Assembly (NCBI GenBank): GCA_964416305.1
Contig: CAYQDM010000014.1
Span: 1-64,000 of the forward strand
DNA: 64,000 nt
Source: Acidaminobacter sp964416305
GTDB lineage: Bacteria; Bacillota; Clostridia; Peptostreptococcales; Acidaminobacteraceae
Direction of reading: 5' to 3'
Shown here in pieces: positions 50,901 through 59,599 of this stretch (the stretch's first letter is position 1; the number at the start of each line of letters is the position of its first letter). Both the position numbers and the translations under genes were made by a program. A model generated the notes under the pieces. The model saw nothing but the letters and a program-made list of their open reading frames with translations, ran no database searches and had not been told where the DNA came from.

Positions 50901-52538
50901 ATGCCTACACCCGACAGTAAGAAAAACAGTTCATCCACCTTTATACGCGGCGCTGCGATTCTTGGCGCTGCAGCGATTCTGGTAAAAGTTCTAGGCGCCT
51001 TCTTCAGGATTCCTCTCGGGAATATCATTGGCGACAAGGGGATGAGTTATTATCAGGGCGCATATGCCTACTACATTATGCTTTTGACAGCGTCCACAGC
51101 CGGAATTCCGACCGCCATAGCCAAAATAGTCTCAGAACGCCTGGCCAAAGGCAACGAGCGAGGTGCCATGAGCATTGTGAGAGTGTCCAATATCCTCATG
51201 CTCGTCATAGGTGCGGCATCTGCCCTCCTGTTGTTCATCTTTGCGCCGTGGATTACCGAAGCCAACGAAAACTACGGCTCGCTGATGTCCATGCGCGCCC
51301 TTGCACCGGCACTTTTCTTTGTGTCTATGATGGCAGTTTACCGCGGCTACTTCCAAGGGCGTCAGATGATGGAGCCATTCGCCATTTCTCAGGTCATTGA
51401 GCAGCTGTTCAGAGTTGTGGGCGGTCTTGGACTCGCTATTGTCTTTCTTCAGTCCGGCTTTGAATTCGCTGCTGCCGGCGCGACCTTTGGCGCTACTACT
51501 GGTGCTGTTATTGGGTTTGTGGCGGTTTTTTACATGTACAGAAAATTCGTTAAAACCAGCGGGATTGATTTTGAACAAGGCACCGGCGAACATGAATCGT
51601 TCTGGAAAGTTCTCGGTGAGATTCTCATGATTGCGATTCCAATCACCATCGGCGCTTCGGTCATGCCTATAATGGGCTTGTTTGATGCCTCTATTGTCAT
51701 TGTCAGGCTCAAAGAGATCGGCTTCAGCGGCGCGGATGCAGAATCCCTCTATGGGCAGCTCTCCGGTTTTGCGCAGTCCATTGTCAACTTACCGCAGGTC
51801 ATCACCGCTGCCGTACAGATCAGCATAGTACCTGCAATTGCGAATCTCAAAACTTTGGGAGACAACAAGGGTCTGACCCACAATGTCGAGACGGGGATGC
51901 GCCTGGCCATGATCATTGGTTTGCCGGCTGCTGCGGGCATCTCCCTCCTGGCGGAGCCTATTATTCGCCTTCTCTATTTCAATCAGCCGGATGTCTGGGT
52001 GACCACGGGAAAAATCCTGGCGGTTTACGGCTGGGGGATCATCTTTTTGTCGCTGTACCAGATCACTACCGGAATTATTCAAGGCTTTGGAAAACCTGTC
52101 CTGCCGGCGATCTTTCTCATGGCCGGCGCGGTCTTTAAACTCGTGCTGAACTATACGCTGGTGAGCATTCCAAGCCTTAATGTCCTCGGTGCAGCCATCG
52201 CGACTGTAACGGCCTTTGCGGTAGCGGCCGTCCTCAACGTCGTCTATATCATGACCCGCAAGGAAATCAATCTCAATATATCCAAGGTGTTTACGCGTCC
52301 AATAATAGATACGGTGGTCATGGGTATTGTGGTTGTGGCTTCGTTTGCCCTGTTCACTCTATTTATCCCGGGACGGTTGGCGACAGTCGCGTCCATTCTG
52401 CTGGGCGGCTTCGTCTATCTGATTATGCTCTTCGTGACGGAAACGATTACAGATGAGGACATGGACATGATGCCCGGCGGCTCAAAACTTAAGAAACTCG
52501 GCGCGAAACTGCGCATCCGCAAAAACGGGAGGTCCTGA
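50901..52538 (+). CDS. MurJ/SpoVB-type lipid flippase (polysaccharide biosynthesis protein)
   Basis: 545-residue membrane protein of the MOP exporter superfamily with about fourteen helices, predicted to flip a lipid-linked sugar such as lipid II. The opening FIRGAAILGAAAILVKVLGAFFRIPLGNIIG matches the SpoVB/YkvU/Amj-associated group, and YRGYFQGRQMM is a shared loop. A charged tail of about 25 residues (Lys/Arg rich) lies inside. CGGAGGG precedes the ATG. The gene order (mfd, prsA, this gene, mazG) equals that of spoVB in Bacillus, but spoVT is missing. A MurJ-like role in vegetative wall growth is equally possible. Confidence 0.88.
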   Translation: MPTPDSKKNSSSTFIRGAAILGAAAILVKVLGAFFRIPLGNIIGDKGMSYYQGAYAYYIMLLTASTAGIPTAIAKIVSERLAKGNERGAMSIVRVSNILMLVIGAASALLLFIFAPWITEANENYGSLMSMRALAPALFFVSMMAVYRGYFQGRQMMEPFAISQVIEQLFRVVGGLGLAIVFLQSGFEFAAAGATFGATTGAVIGFVAVFYMYRKFVKTSGIDFEQGTGEHESFWKVLGEILMIAIPITIGASVMPIMGLFDASIVIVRLKEIGFSGADAESLYGQLSGFAQSIVNLPQVITAAVQISIVPAIANLKTLGDNKGLTHNVETGMRLAMIIGLPAAAGISLLAEPIIRLLYFNQPDVWVTTGKILAVYGWGIIFLSLYQITTGIIQGFGKPVLPAIFLMAGAVFKLVLNYTLVSIPSLNVLGAAIATVTAFAVAAVLNVVYIMTRKEINLNISKVFTRPIIDTVVMGIVVVASFALFTLFIPGRLATVASILLGGFVYLIMLFVTETITDEDMDMMPGGSKLKKLGAKLRIRKNGRS

Positions 52539-52540
52539 TT

Positions 52541-54019
52541 ATGGCGAAGATTACCGTAGTGGGCATGGGTCCCGGAACGCTGGATTTCATGACCATTAAA
52601 AGCCTTGAAACCTTAAAGAGTGCACCAATAGTCAGCTTGCGCACAGCCCGGCATCCGGTTGTCAAACCACTTGAAGAACTGGGGTGCAGGTTTGTGTCCT
52701 ACGACGATTATTATGAGCAGCACGAGACCTTTGACGATGTTTATGAAGCCATTGCTTCAGACCTTCTGAAGCGCGCAGTTAATGAAGATGTTGTATACGC
52801 GGTACCGGGCAGTCCCTTCGTGGCGGAAAATACTGTGGAGCGGTTGATTGAACTGGCGCCGCTTCAAGGCGTTGAACTTGAATTTGTCCATGGTACCAGT
52901 TTTCTGGATGCCATGATCCATACTTTAAAAATCGATCCTGTCTCCGGACTGTCCATTCTGGATGCCTTTAAGATTGAAACCACTGAAATAGTACAAACGG
53001 TGGACCTGCTGATTCTTCAGGTGTACGACCAGGCGATCGGCTCCATGGTCAAACTGAGGCTGATGGACTTTTATCCGGATGATCACGAAATACTAATAGT
53101 CAGAGCGGCGGGGATTCCGGAGGAAGAAAAAGTCACGCGGATTCCCCTATACCAACTGGACAGAGCAGAGCATCTGGATGCCCTCGACCATCTGACCTCG
53201 CTTTGGATTCCGAGAATTGACACCATGCATGATCACCGCTACAGATTTAGTGAACTGGTAGACATCATGAAGAGGCTCAGAGACGTGAATGGCTGTCCCT
53301 GGGACCGCAAGCAGACCCACCAGTCCCTGCGGCAGTACCTGATTGAAGAGGCTTACGAGGTCGTGGACACCATAGACAATGACGATCTGTCGGCACTGGA
53401 AGAGGAACTTGGCGACGTCTTGCTGCAGGTGGTCTTCCATAGTGAGATCGCCGCTGAGAACGGGTATTTTGATGTCACAGATGTTGTTTCGGGAATTTGC
53501 AGGAAACTCATCCATCGGCATCCACACGTCTTTGGGGAGCTTTCTGTGGAGGATGCGGAGGAAGTCGTCACCAACTGGGAGCAAATCAAGCGAGAAGAAA
53601 AGGACATTGAGTCCGTGACGGAGGCAATGAAGCAGCTGCCTATGGCACTGCCGTCGACACTGAGGGCTTACAAAGCCCAGAAAAAAGCGGCGGTTGTGGG
53701 TTTCGACTGGCCGGATGTCGAAGGCGCCTTTGAGAAGATCCATGAGGAAATCGACGAGCTTCTGGAAGAAATGCGTGCTGAAGAGCGCGATGAGTCTCGA
53801 CTGGCAGGAGAGGTTGGCGATTTGCTGTTTGCGGTCATCAATGTCAGCCGCTTTTTGAAGGTCAATCCGGAGCTTGCGCTCAATAAAACCATTGAGAAAT
53901 TTATCCGGCGTTTTCAAGCGATTGAGGAAAGTGAGCCCGCAAAAGCCCGCGGATTGGAAAATTTATCCTTATCAGAGATGGATAACCTCTGGAATCGTGC
54001 AAAAATCAACGATTTGTAG
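52541..54019 (+). CDS. mazG: MazG nucleotide pyrophosphohydrolase fused to tetrapyrrole-methylase domain (YabN)
   Basis: 492-residue two-domain house-cleaning enzyme. The N-terminal part (about 1-225) has the SAM-dependent tetrapyrrole methylase fold (VVGMGPGTLDFMT, PGSPFVAENT, HGTSFLDA). The C-terminal part carries two MazG repeats, with CPWDRKQTHQSL, the acidic EEAYEVVD and EELGDVLLQVVFH metal-binding motifs, then the second copy with EVGDLLFAVINVSR. It hydrolyses nucleoside triphosphates to monophosphates. It starts two bases after the flippase stop, with GGGAGG inside the preceding gene, so they are coupled. Confidence 0.94.
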   Translation: MAKITVVGMGPGTLDFMTIKSLETLKSAPIVSLRTARHPVVKPLEELGCRFVSYDDYYEQHETFDDVYEAIASDLLKRAVNEDVVYAVPGSPFVAENTVERLIELAPLQGVELEFVHGTSFLDAMIHTLKIDPVSGLSILDAFKIETTEIVQTVDLLILQVYDQAIGSMVKLRLMDFYPDDHEILIVRAAGIPEEEKVTRIPLYQLDRAEHLDALDHLTSLWIPRIDTMHDHRYRFSELVDIMKRLRDVNGCPWDRKQTHQSLRQYLIEEAYEVVDTIDNDDLSALEEELGDVLLQVVFHSEIAAENGYFDVTDVVSGICRKLIHRHPHVFGELSVEDAEEVVTNWEQIKREEKDIESVTEAMKQLPMALPSTLRAYKAQKKAAVVGFDWPDVEGAFEKIHEEIDELLEEMRAEERDESRLAGEVGDLLFAVINVSRFLKVNPELALNKTIEKFIRRFQAIEESEPAKARGLENLSLSEMDNLWNRAKINDL

Positions 54020-54117
54020 GCAAAATCCTAAAAAATGTCTTGAAATGACAGGTACTTACAGGATAAGATAGTAATAGCTTATAACGAGCCGAAATACTTA
54101 GATGAGGAGGGTTTTTA

Positions 54118-54396
54118 GTGAACAAGGCTGAATTGGTAACAAGCATGGCAGAAAAGTCCGGTTTGACTAAAAAAGACGCTGAGGCTGCTTTAAACGCATT
54201 CATGAAGAGCGTCGAGGAAGCGCTTGCGAAAGACGATAAGGTACAACTCGTCGGCTTTGGCACGTTTGACGTCAGAGAGCGTAAAGCAAGAAAAGGCAGA
54301 AACCCAAGAAATCCAGAAGAAGTGATTGCGATCCCAGCATCGAAGGCACCTGTATTTAAAGCCGGTAAAGCGCTTAAGGAATTAGTCAATCTGTAG
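54118..54396 (+). CDS. hup: HU-family nucleoid protein
   Basis: 92-residue histone-like DNA-binding protein. MNKAELVTSMAEKSGLTKKDAE is the dimerising helical half and VQLVGFGTFDVRERKARKGRNPRNP the beta arm with the intercalating proline. GTG start after GAGGAGGG. Strong terminator follows, as for an abundant product. Confidence 0.96.
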   Translation: MNKAELVTSMAEKSGLTKKDAEAALNAFMKSVEEALAKDDKVQLVGFGTFDVRERKARKGRNPRNPEEVIAIPASKAPVFKAGKALKELVNL

Positions 54397-54406
54397 TCAC
54401 TATAAG

Positions 54407-54436
54407 AAAAAGCAGCTGGCAAGCTGCTTTTTTTTT
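54407..54436 (+). terminator. Terminator of hup
   Basis: AAAAAGCAGCT and AGCTGCTTTTTTTTT with a four-base loop. Confidence 0.9.
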
Positions 54437-54464
54437 ACCAAGAGCATGGAGGCACCTGAAGAAA

Positions 54465-54713
54465 ATGAGAATTGACAAGTTTTTAAAGAACAGCCGTCTG
54501 ATCAAGCGTCGAACTGTGGCAAAGGATGCGTGCGAACAGAGCCGCATTGAGATCAATGGAAAACAAGTAAAGCCCAGCGCCAATGTCACTGTGGGGGACA
54601 AGGTCACCTTGAGAATTGGTGAGAACTACATAACGGTCGAGGTCCTGGCGCTGACAGAGCATGTCACAAAGGACAGCGCCAAGGAGATGTATCGCATTTT
54701 AGATGAGAATTAG
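54465..54713 (+). CDS. rqcP: S4-domain RNA-binding protein RqcP/HslR (YabO)
   Basis: 82-residue S4-fold protein that binds the 50S subunit-peptidyl-tRNA in ribosome quality control together with RqcH. MRIDKFLKNSRLIKRRTVAKDAC and INGKQVKPS are the S4 signature. GGAGG lies 12 bases before the ATG. In spore-forming relatives yabP and yabQ come next; here divIC follows directly. Confidence 0.93.
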   Translation: MRIDKFLKNSRLIKRRTVAKDACEQSRIEINGKQVKPSANVTVGDKVTLRIGENYITVEVLALTEHVTKDSAKEMYRILDEN

Positions 54714-54776
54714 TACCGACTGCTGAAGATGGCGAATGAAACATCTTGGCACAGAGAATTGCAGGGGGGATCACCT

Positions 54777-55070
54777 ATGAAGCCGGTCAAAAAAAAGAAT
54801 CCGCTGCTCAGGCATAAATTCCTCGTCCTGTTCATCATTGCATTTTCGATCTACTTTGTCGTTACCGTCATCAATCAGGAGATCAAGTTAAGGGACCTCA
54901 AGGTTGAAGAGGTGCGGCTGAATCAGGAAATAGAGCGGCTTAGCGAAGAAAAGGAAAAACTCGAGCAGGACTTGAAAGAGTCACAAAGCCTGGACAACAT
55001 AGAAAAAATTGCGAGGTCAAAGTTGAAAATGGTTATGCCGAACGAGATTATCTATGTAATCCAGGAATAG
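54777..55070 (+). CDS. divIC: Septum formation initiator DivIC/FtsB-like
   Basis: 97-residue bitopic division protein: a basic inside tail, one membrane helix (about 15-33), then an extracytoplasmic leucine-zipper coiled coil (about 36-75) and the short conserved end with ARSKLKMVMPNEIIYVI. Partner of FtsL and DivIB in the divisome. ATG at 54777 with GGGGGGATC upstream; the in-frame ATG at 54729 lacks a good site. Confidence 0.9.
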   Translation: MKPVKKKNPLLRHKFLVLFIIAFSIYFVVTVINQEIKLRDLKVEEVRLNQEIERLSEEKEKLEQDLKESQSLDNIEKIARSKLKMVMPNEIIYVIQE

Positions 55071-55181
55071 TAAGGGTCGTGAACAAAATTTACAAAATTC
55101 AGGACTGCCGAGGTTGACAGTCCGACTTGCTTTCACTATAATTGGAAGGAACAAAACATTTAGGAGGAATGATTGATTACT

Positions 55182-55781
55182 ATGTCCGCTGTTGAAATCG
55201 GAAAAATCGTTGATGGGGTGGTCACCGGAATTACCAGCTTTGGAGCATTTATACAACTTCCGGATGGAAAAACAGGACTGTGTCACATCTCAGAAATTGC
55301 TGACAGTTACGTAAAGAATGTTTCTGATTTCCTGAAGGAATCACAACCGGTCAAGGTCAAGATCATCAATATTGATGAAAAAGGCAAGGTCAGTCTGTCT
55401 ATTCGCCAGGCTATGCCTAAACCGGAAAACGCTCCGGCTGCTGCCCCAAGCCAAGGTTATCAGGGAAGACCACAAGGCGGCTCGCCAAGACCACATGGCA
55501 ATGGGCCAAGACCACAGGGTAACGCGCCGAGATCACAGGGCTACGCGCCAAGATCCTCTGAATCGGGAAGAGATCAGCGTCCAGGTAATCGTCCTTCAAG
55601 TCCGGCACCATACTTTTCACCAAAACCACAGAACTTTAGGTCCGAGCGAACCAATTCGGGCGGTGGCTTTGAAGATATGCTGACGAGCTTCATGAAAGAC
55701 TCGGATGACAAACTCAAAGGCATTAAAAAGAATGCCAAGTCGAGCCGCAGAGGCAACGGCTTTAGCACGAAAACAAAGTAA
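55182..55781 (+). CDS. S1-domain RNA-binding protein (YabR-like) with repetitive tail
   Basis: About 199 residues. The first 75 form a single S1 OB-fold (VDGVVTGITSFGAFIQLPDG, then GLCHISEI and VKIINIDEKGKVSLSIRQA), as in YabR/general stress protein 13, which bind RNA or ribosomes. The middle (about 90-155) is a disordered Pro/Arg/Gly/Gln stretch with imperfect repeats of the type PRPQGNAPRSQGYAPR. The end is basic. ATG 55182 matches the family start but is 14 bases from AGGAGG; TTG 55173 is five bases from it and may be the true start. Confidence 0.85.
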   Translation: MSAVEIGKIVDGVVTGITSFGAFIQLPDGKTGLCHISEIADSYVKNVSDFLKESQPVKVKIINIDEKGKVSLSIRQAMPKPENAPAAAPSQGYQGRPQGGSPRPHGNGPRPQGNAPRSQGYAPRSSESGRDQRPGNRPSSPAPYFSPKPQNFRSERTNSGGGFEDMLTSFMKDSDDKLKGIKKNAKSSRRGNGFSTKTK

Positions 55782-55787
55782 TGCAAT

Positions 55788-55815
55788 TCGCCGGCCTGGA
55801 CCGGCGATTTTTTTT
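55788..55815 (+). terminator. Terminator of the S1-protein gene
   Basis: TCGCCGG (55788-55794) and CCGGCGA (55801-55807) with a six-base loop, then eight T. Confidence 0.9.
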
Positions 55816-55845
55816 ATCATTGAATATGAGATGAGGTGGATCAGT

Positions 55846-56769
55846 GTGGAGAAAATCTCGGTCATTGATATGGGGAGCAATTCGATCCGTCTGCTTATGG
55901 CAGAGTTGGAAGGCGGAAAATTGGTCGGTGCTGAGAAACTGCTCAGTATGACACGACTAGGAGCAGGCGTGGATCAGACCGGGCTGCTCCGGCAGATGTC
56001 CATGGATGAGACTATTGAAGCGGTCCGCGCGTTCAAAGCTTTGGCCGATGGTCGCGGCTCCCGCCTATTGGGCGCCTTTGCAACAAGCGCGGTTCGCGAA
56101 GCGGGCAATGGTCATGCCTTTGCCAGACGTGTTGAGCTTGAGACGGACGTTCCCGTTGAAATTGTCAGCGGTGAAGAGGAGGCCGTACTGGGCTTCCAAG
56201 GGGTCTTAGCCGGCTTGACGCATCCCGGTCGGGTGCTGGTCATAGATATTGGCGGCGGAAGCGCAGAACTCATTCTGGGGGACTCTGAGGGGATTGCCCA
56301 CAAGGTTTCACTCCCGCTTGGGGCAGTGAGGATGACTGAGCGCTGGCTAAAGAGTGATCCGCCTGAGCCGTCAGAGATGAATGCTCTTAGGGCGGACGCG
56401 CTGGCACAACTGGAGTCATGGCGCGGGCTTGTTCTTGGATATGAGCCAGAGGCGGCTGTTGGCATTGGCGGGACGGCAACGACGCTTGGCGCAATTGCGC
56501 TCGGCATGAATGACTATGATCGGGAAAAGATTCAAGGCTTTGAACTCTCCGCTCAGTCGCTGGATCACATGATCCACAGACTTTCTGAAATGACACTCGA
56601 GGCGCGGCGTGAGGTGCCGGGCCTGCAGCCAAAGAGGGCGGATATCATTGTTGCTGGGGCGCTGGTGCTTGAGACTATCTTGAAAGCATTTGACATGACT
56701 GGCTATGTGGTCAGTGATTATGACAATCTTGAAGGTCTGCTGGTGTCAAGGGGCCATCTGAAACTGTGA
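55846..56769 (+). CDS. ppx: Ppx/GppA exopolyphosphatase-type phosphatase
   Basis: 307-residue ASKHA-fold enzyme hydrolysing polyphosphate or pppGpp. SVIDMGSNSIRLLMAEL is the phosphate 1 loop, VIDIGGGSAELIL phosphate 2, and GIGGTATTLGAIALG a further nucleotide contact. At 307 residues it is the short form without the HD domain. GTG at 55846 follows GAGGTGG by six bases; an upstream ATG (55831) overlaps that site. spoIIE, often near this place in spore formers, is not present. Confidence 0.92.
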   Translation: MEKISVIDMGSNSIRLLMAELEGGKLVGAEKLLSMTRLGAGVDQTGLLRQMSMDETIEAVRAFKALADGRGSRLLGAFATSAVREAGNGHAFARRVELETDVPVEIVSGEEEAVLGFQGVLAGLTHPGRVLVIDIGGGSAELILGDSEGIAHKVSLPLGAVRMTERWLKSDPPEPSEMNALRADALAQLESWRGLVLGYEPEAAVGIGGTATTLGAIALGMNDYDREKIQGFELSAQSLDHMIHRLSEMTLEARREVPGLQPKRADIIVAGALVLETILKAFDMTGYVVSDYDNLEGLLVSRGHLKL

Positions 56770-56849
56770 AGCGGAATAGATCAGTCGCATAATGAGATGG
56801 ATCCGGGGCGGCGGCTCCTGGACAGGCATAAAAATGGTAAAATACTGGC

Positions 56850-56881
56850 TTGACGTGATCTTAGGGATCGTGTAATATAAT
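56850..56881 (+). promoter_or_regulatory. Promoter of the tRNA pair
   Basis: TTGACG (56850-56855), 17 bases, TAATAT (56873-56878), with an overlapping TATAAT at 56876-56881. GTGTTTACAGGG just after it shares CCCTGTAAACAC (complement) with the element at 42541. Confidence 0.65.
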
Positions 56882-56928
56882 GTATGTGTTTACAGGGTGC
56901 TTGAGGCGTGGCTTCAAATCCTGGCCTT

Positions 56929-57005
56929 GGCGGTGTAGCTTAGTTGGCTAGAGCGTCCGGTTCATACCCGGAAGGTCGGTGGTTCGAATCCGCCCACCGC
57001 TACCA
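56929..57005 (+). tRNA. tRNA-Met (CAT)
   Basis: A 77-base cloverleaf with encoded CCA. Anticodon loop TTCATAC; stem TCCGG/CCGGA. The acceptor stem is GGCGGTG with CACCGCT, so the first pair is a G-U wobble. The anticodon stem lacks the three G-C pairs of initiator tRNA and the loop is not CTCATAA, so this is an elongator Met tRNA; tRNA-Ile with a lysidine-modified CAT is a less likely alternative. Confidence 0.92.
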
Positions 57006-57027
57006 TATTTTCGATTTCTTAGATCAT

Positions 57028-57103
57028 GCCGGCATAGCTCAATTGGTAGAGCAGCTGAATCGTAATCAGCAGGTCGCGGGTTCGAGTCCCATTGCCGGCT
57101 CCA
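57028..57103 (+). tRNA. tRNA-Thr (CGT)
   Basis: A 76-base cloverleaf with encoded CCA: acceptor GCCGGCA/TGCCGGC, anticodon stem GCTGA/TCAGC with loop ATCGTAA (anticodon CGT, reads ACG). Two positions are unusual: A at 32, where a pyrimidine is normal, and a C50-A64 mismatch in the T stem (GCGGG against CCCAT). Co-transcribed with tRNA-Met, 22 bases apart. Confidence 0.93.
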
Positions 57104-57122
57104 CTTCAAACCATTGGAAATG

Positions 57123-57164
57123 CCAGATTCTTCGTTGAGGAGAGTCTGGTGTTTTTTTGTTTTT
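57123..57164 (+). terminator. Terminator of the tRNA operon
   Basis: CCAGATTCTTC (57123-57133) pairs with GGAGAGTCTGG (57139-57149), two G-U pairs included, followed by TGTTTTTTTGTTTTT. Confidence 0.9.
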
Positions 57165-57334
57165 GTGGGTTTGTCCCCAGTTCGCAAGCAGCTGCATTAA
57201 TGGCTGGTTCTGCCGCCTGAATAACATCTGCCTTGACCAAACAGGAATTTTCATTCAAAATTGAAGTATGAATAGTCGGAATTGTGCGACTGTCAAAACA
57301 ACGTCAGTGTGTTGGAGAAAGGAAACTGTGTGAG

Positions 57335-59428
57335 ATGAAAGAGGTCGCAGTCATTGCGTTTGAGCAGAGCTATGCGGATTTCATTAAAGGGTGCCTTGAA
57401 GTGTATCTTGGGAATCAGGCGAAATTTAATGCCTATTCGGCAAGAGAGATTGATCGCATGGACTATATCCGCGAAAAATACATTGCAATCTCAGGCTTCA
57501 CGGTTTTTAAGAAAGTCTACGAGAAGATAAGAGAGTCCTCTGTGCTTCAAGCACTGCGGTTTACTTTGAGCAGAGAACAGATTGATATGCTTAAGGATCT
57601 GCCGGCAAGTGAAAAAATACTCTTGGTCAATATCGACTATAGAAAGTGTATGGAGGTCATTACCCAAATCTATGAAGCCGGATATAAAAATCTCGATTTG
57701 GTCCCCTACTATGGGGATGAAGATACGAGAGATAAAAGCATTGTGATTGCTATAACACCGAATGAAATGCAGATGATGCCTCCGGGCATGGAACGAGTCA
57801 TAAATTTTGGGGAACGTGTACTGGATATCGAAAGTGTGATTGAACTCGCTGAAAAGATGGAAATTGACGGCATTTTCAATTCTGATGAAGCCAGAAAAGC
57901 AAAAAATGATGTCGTACTGACTTCCGGAGGCATTGCCAAACTGCTGGGGGAAAACGAGAACCTTCTGGATCAGATCAAAGCACTGATAGAACTAATGGAG
58001 GATGGTATCATTCTCACGGATCTGACGAGCCAAATCTACCTGGCAAATCAGAAAGCGAAAAACATGCTCAAAAACAAATCCGGAATTATTGAAGGATTTG
58101 CCATAGCGGATATTCTGCCTGAGTTGAAACTGGGTGACGACACCATGCCGCAGAAGACTACTGAAAAAATCGTCACCATTGACGGTGTGAATCTGGTCAT
58201 CAAGGTTTCGACAATTTATTCGGACAAATTAAAACGGGGAAATATTATTACTTTGAGGAATTTCGAAGAGCTTGAGGACAGACAGCATTCAATCCGTTCA
58301 AGGATCTCAGGGAGTCGCCATGAGGCGAAGTACGTCTTCAGTGATATCAAAGGAGAAAGTGTCAAAATCAAAGAATGCATAGAGAGCGCAATGCGTATAG
58401 CCAAATCTGATGCTGCGGTACTGATCACCGGTGAGAGCGGCACCGGGAAAGAAGTCTTTGCTCAAAGCATTCATAATGCATCACATAGAAGCAAATATAG
58501 CTTTGTGGCTCTGAACTGCTCGGCGATCCCTGAGAATCTATTGGAAAGTGAAATGTTCGGATATGAAGAGGGCGCCTTTACAGGGGCAAAGAAGGGCGGA
58601 AAAGCGGGACTGTTTGAAATTGCACATAAGGGCACAATTTTCCTGGATGAAATTGGAGAAATGCCAATGGCACTTCAAAGTAAACTGCTTCGTGTATTAG
58701 AAGAAAAGAAAGTCGCCAGAATTGGATCAATTAAGTTGATTGACGTTGATACGCGTGTGATCGCTGCTACAAATAGAAATCTTAAGGAAATGATTCAAGA
58801 GAAAAAGATGAGGGAAGACCTGTATTACCGGCTGAATGTATTACCTTTGGAAACGCCTAGTTTGAGAGAGCGTAAAGAGGATATACCAGTATTGTTGGAT
58901 CATTTTATGAGGGCAATGTGCGGAGAATGGAAGTATTCACCCAAAGCTATGGAGATGCTTTGTAATTATGATTGGCCCGGTAATGTTCGTGAGCTTCGGA
59001 ATGCCTCGGAATTTTTGTGCAGCCAAGTTAAGAGTTTTATTGACAGAGAGGACTTGCCTGACTATATTACACTGCAAAAAGAAGTATCGGAAGTCAATTA
59101 TTCTGTCAAACCAGTTGTTGAGAAGCATCAAAGCAATATGTTGTTTCTCCTGAGAGAAGGAAAGAAGTTTGAAATGTTTGAAGGAATTTTAACCGCACTC
59201 AGTACGGAGCAGGATAAGCGCCAGAAGTGGGGGCGAATCAAGCTTGAAGAAATTCTGACACAGCAGGGTTATGACTTTACTGAAACAGAAATTCGAAACG
59301 GCTTGAGAATTTTAAATGAAATGGGATACATAAAATCTGCGAAGGGCAGGGGCGGCAGCCGGATCACGCTGGCCGGCGTTGACTTGCTGAAGGACATAGG
59401 TATCCTGAAGTTTTCCTCGAGATCCTGA
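57335..59428 (+). CDS. Sigma-54-dependent transcriptional activator with PAS domain
   Basis: 697-residue enhancer-binding protein that opens sigma-54 promoters with ATP. Residues 1 to about 200 form an input region I do not recognise in detail, loosely like the PrpR N-terminal sensor (LLVNIDYRKCMEVI, IVIAITPNEMQ). A PAS domain spans about 215-310. The AAA+ domain (about 345-565) has Walker A GESGTGKE (366-373) and the sigma-54 contact loop GAFTGA (413-418), plus GTIFLDEIGEMP and WPGNVREL. Instead of the usual C-terminal Fis helix-turn-helix, the last 90 residues read like a winged helix (IKLEEILTQQGYDFTETEIRNGLRILNEMGYI). It sits directly upstream of a -24/-12 promoter and probably controls the genes that follow. 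Confidence 0.9.
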   Translation: MKEVAVIAFEQSYADFIKGCLEVYLGNQAKFNAYSAREIDRMDYIREKYIAISGFTVFKKVYEKIRESSVLQALRFTLSREQIDMLKDLPASEKILLVNIDYRKCMEVITQIYEAGYKNLDLVPYYGDEDTRDKSIVIAITPNEMQMMPPGMERVINFGERVLDIESVIELAEKMEIDGIFNSDEARKAKNDVVLTSGGIAKLLGENENLLDQIKALIELMEDGIILTDLTSQIYLANQKAKNMLKNKSGIIEGFAIADILPELKLGDDTMPQKTTEKIVTIDGVNLVIKVSTIYSDKLKRGNIITLRNFEELEDRQHSIRSRISGSRHEAKYVFSDIKGESVKIKECIESAMRIAKSDAAVLITGESGTGKEVFAQSIHNASHRSKYSFVALNCSAIPENLLESEMFGYEEGAFTGAKKGGKAGLFEIAHKGTIFLDEIGEMPMALQSKLLRVLEEKKVARIGSIKLIDVDTRVIAATNRNLKEMIQEKKMREDLYYRLNVLPLETPSLRERKEDIPVLLDHFMRAMCGEWKYSPKAMEMLCNYDWPGNVRELRNASEFLCSQVKSFIDREDLPDYITLQKEVSEVNYSVKPVVEKHQSNMLFLLREGKKFEMFEGILTALSTEQDKRQKWGRIKLEEILTQQGYDFTETEIRNGLRILNEMGYIKSAKGRGGSRITLAGVDLLKDIGILKFSSRS

Positions 59429-59456
59429 ACAAGAGATTAATAGATCGACTACGCTT

Positions 59457-59495
59457 AAAAGCGCGTCCCTCGCTGGGAACGCGCTTTAATTTTTT
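59457..59495 (+). terminator. Terminator of the activator gene
   Basis: AAAAGCGCGTCCC pairs with GGGAACGCGCTTT around TCGCT, followed by AATTTTTT. Confidence 0.85.
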
Positions 59496-59599
59496 GGAAA
59501 GCCTCTGCCCGCATGCACGAAAGTCTTATACTTCTGCGTGATCATACTTTCTGTGATATCTGTCGAAGGCTTCCGGAACACCTACGGGATGAAAGCTGG

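Noticed and set aside
56929..57005. Initiator tRNA-fMet
   Set aside because: The anticodon stem lacks the three consecutive G-C pairs and the loop is TTCATAC, which fits elongator tRNA-Met.
56948..57254. Short minus-strand frames across the tRNA genes reading like SDSNPRPADYDSAALPIEL
   Set aside because: This is the well-known spurious translation of the antisense strand of tRNA genes.
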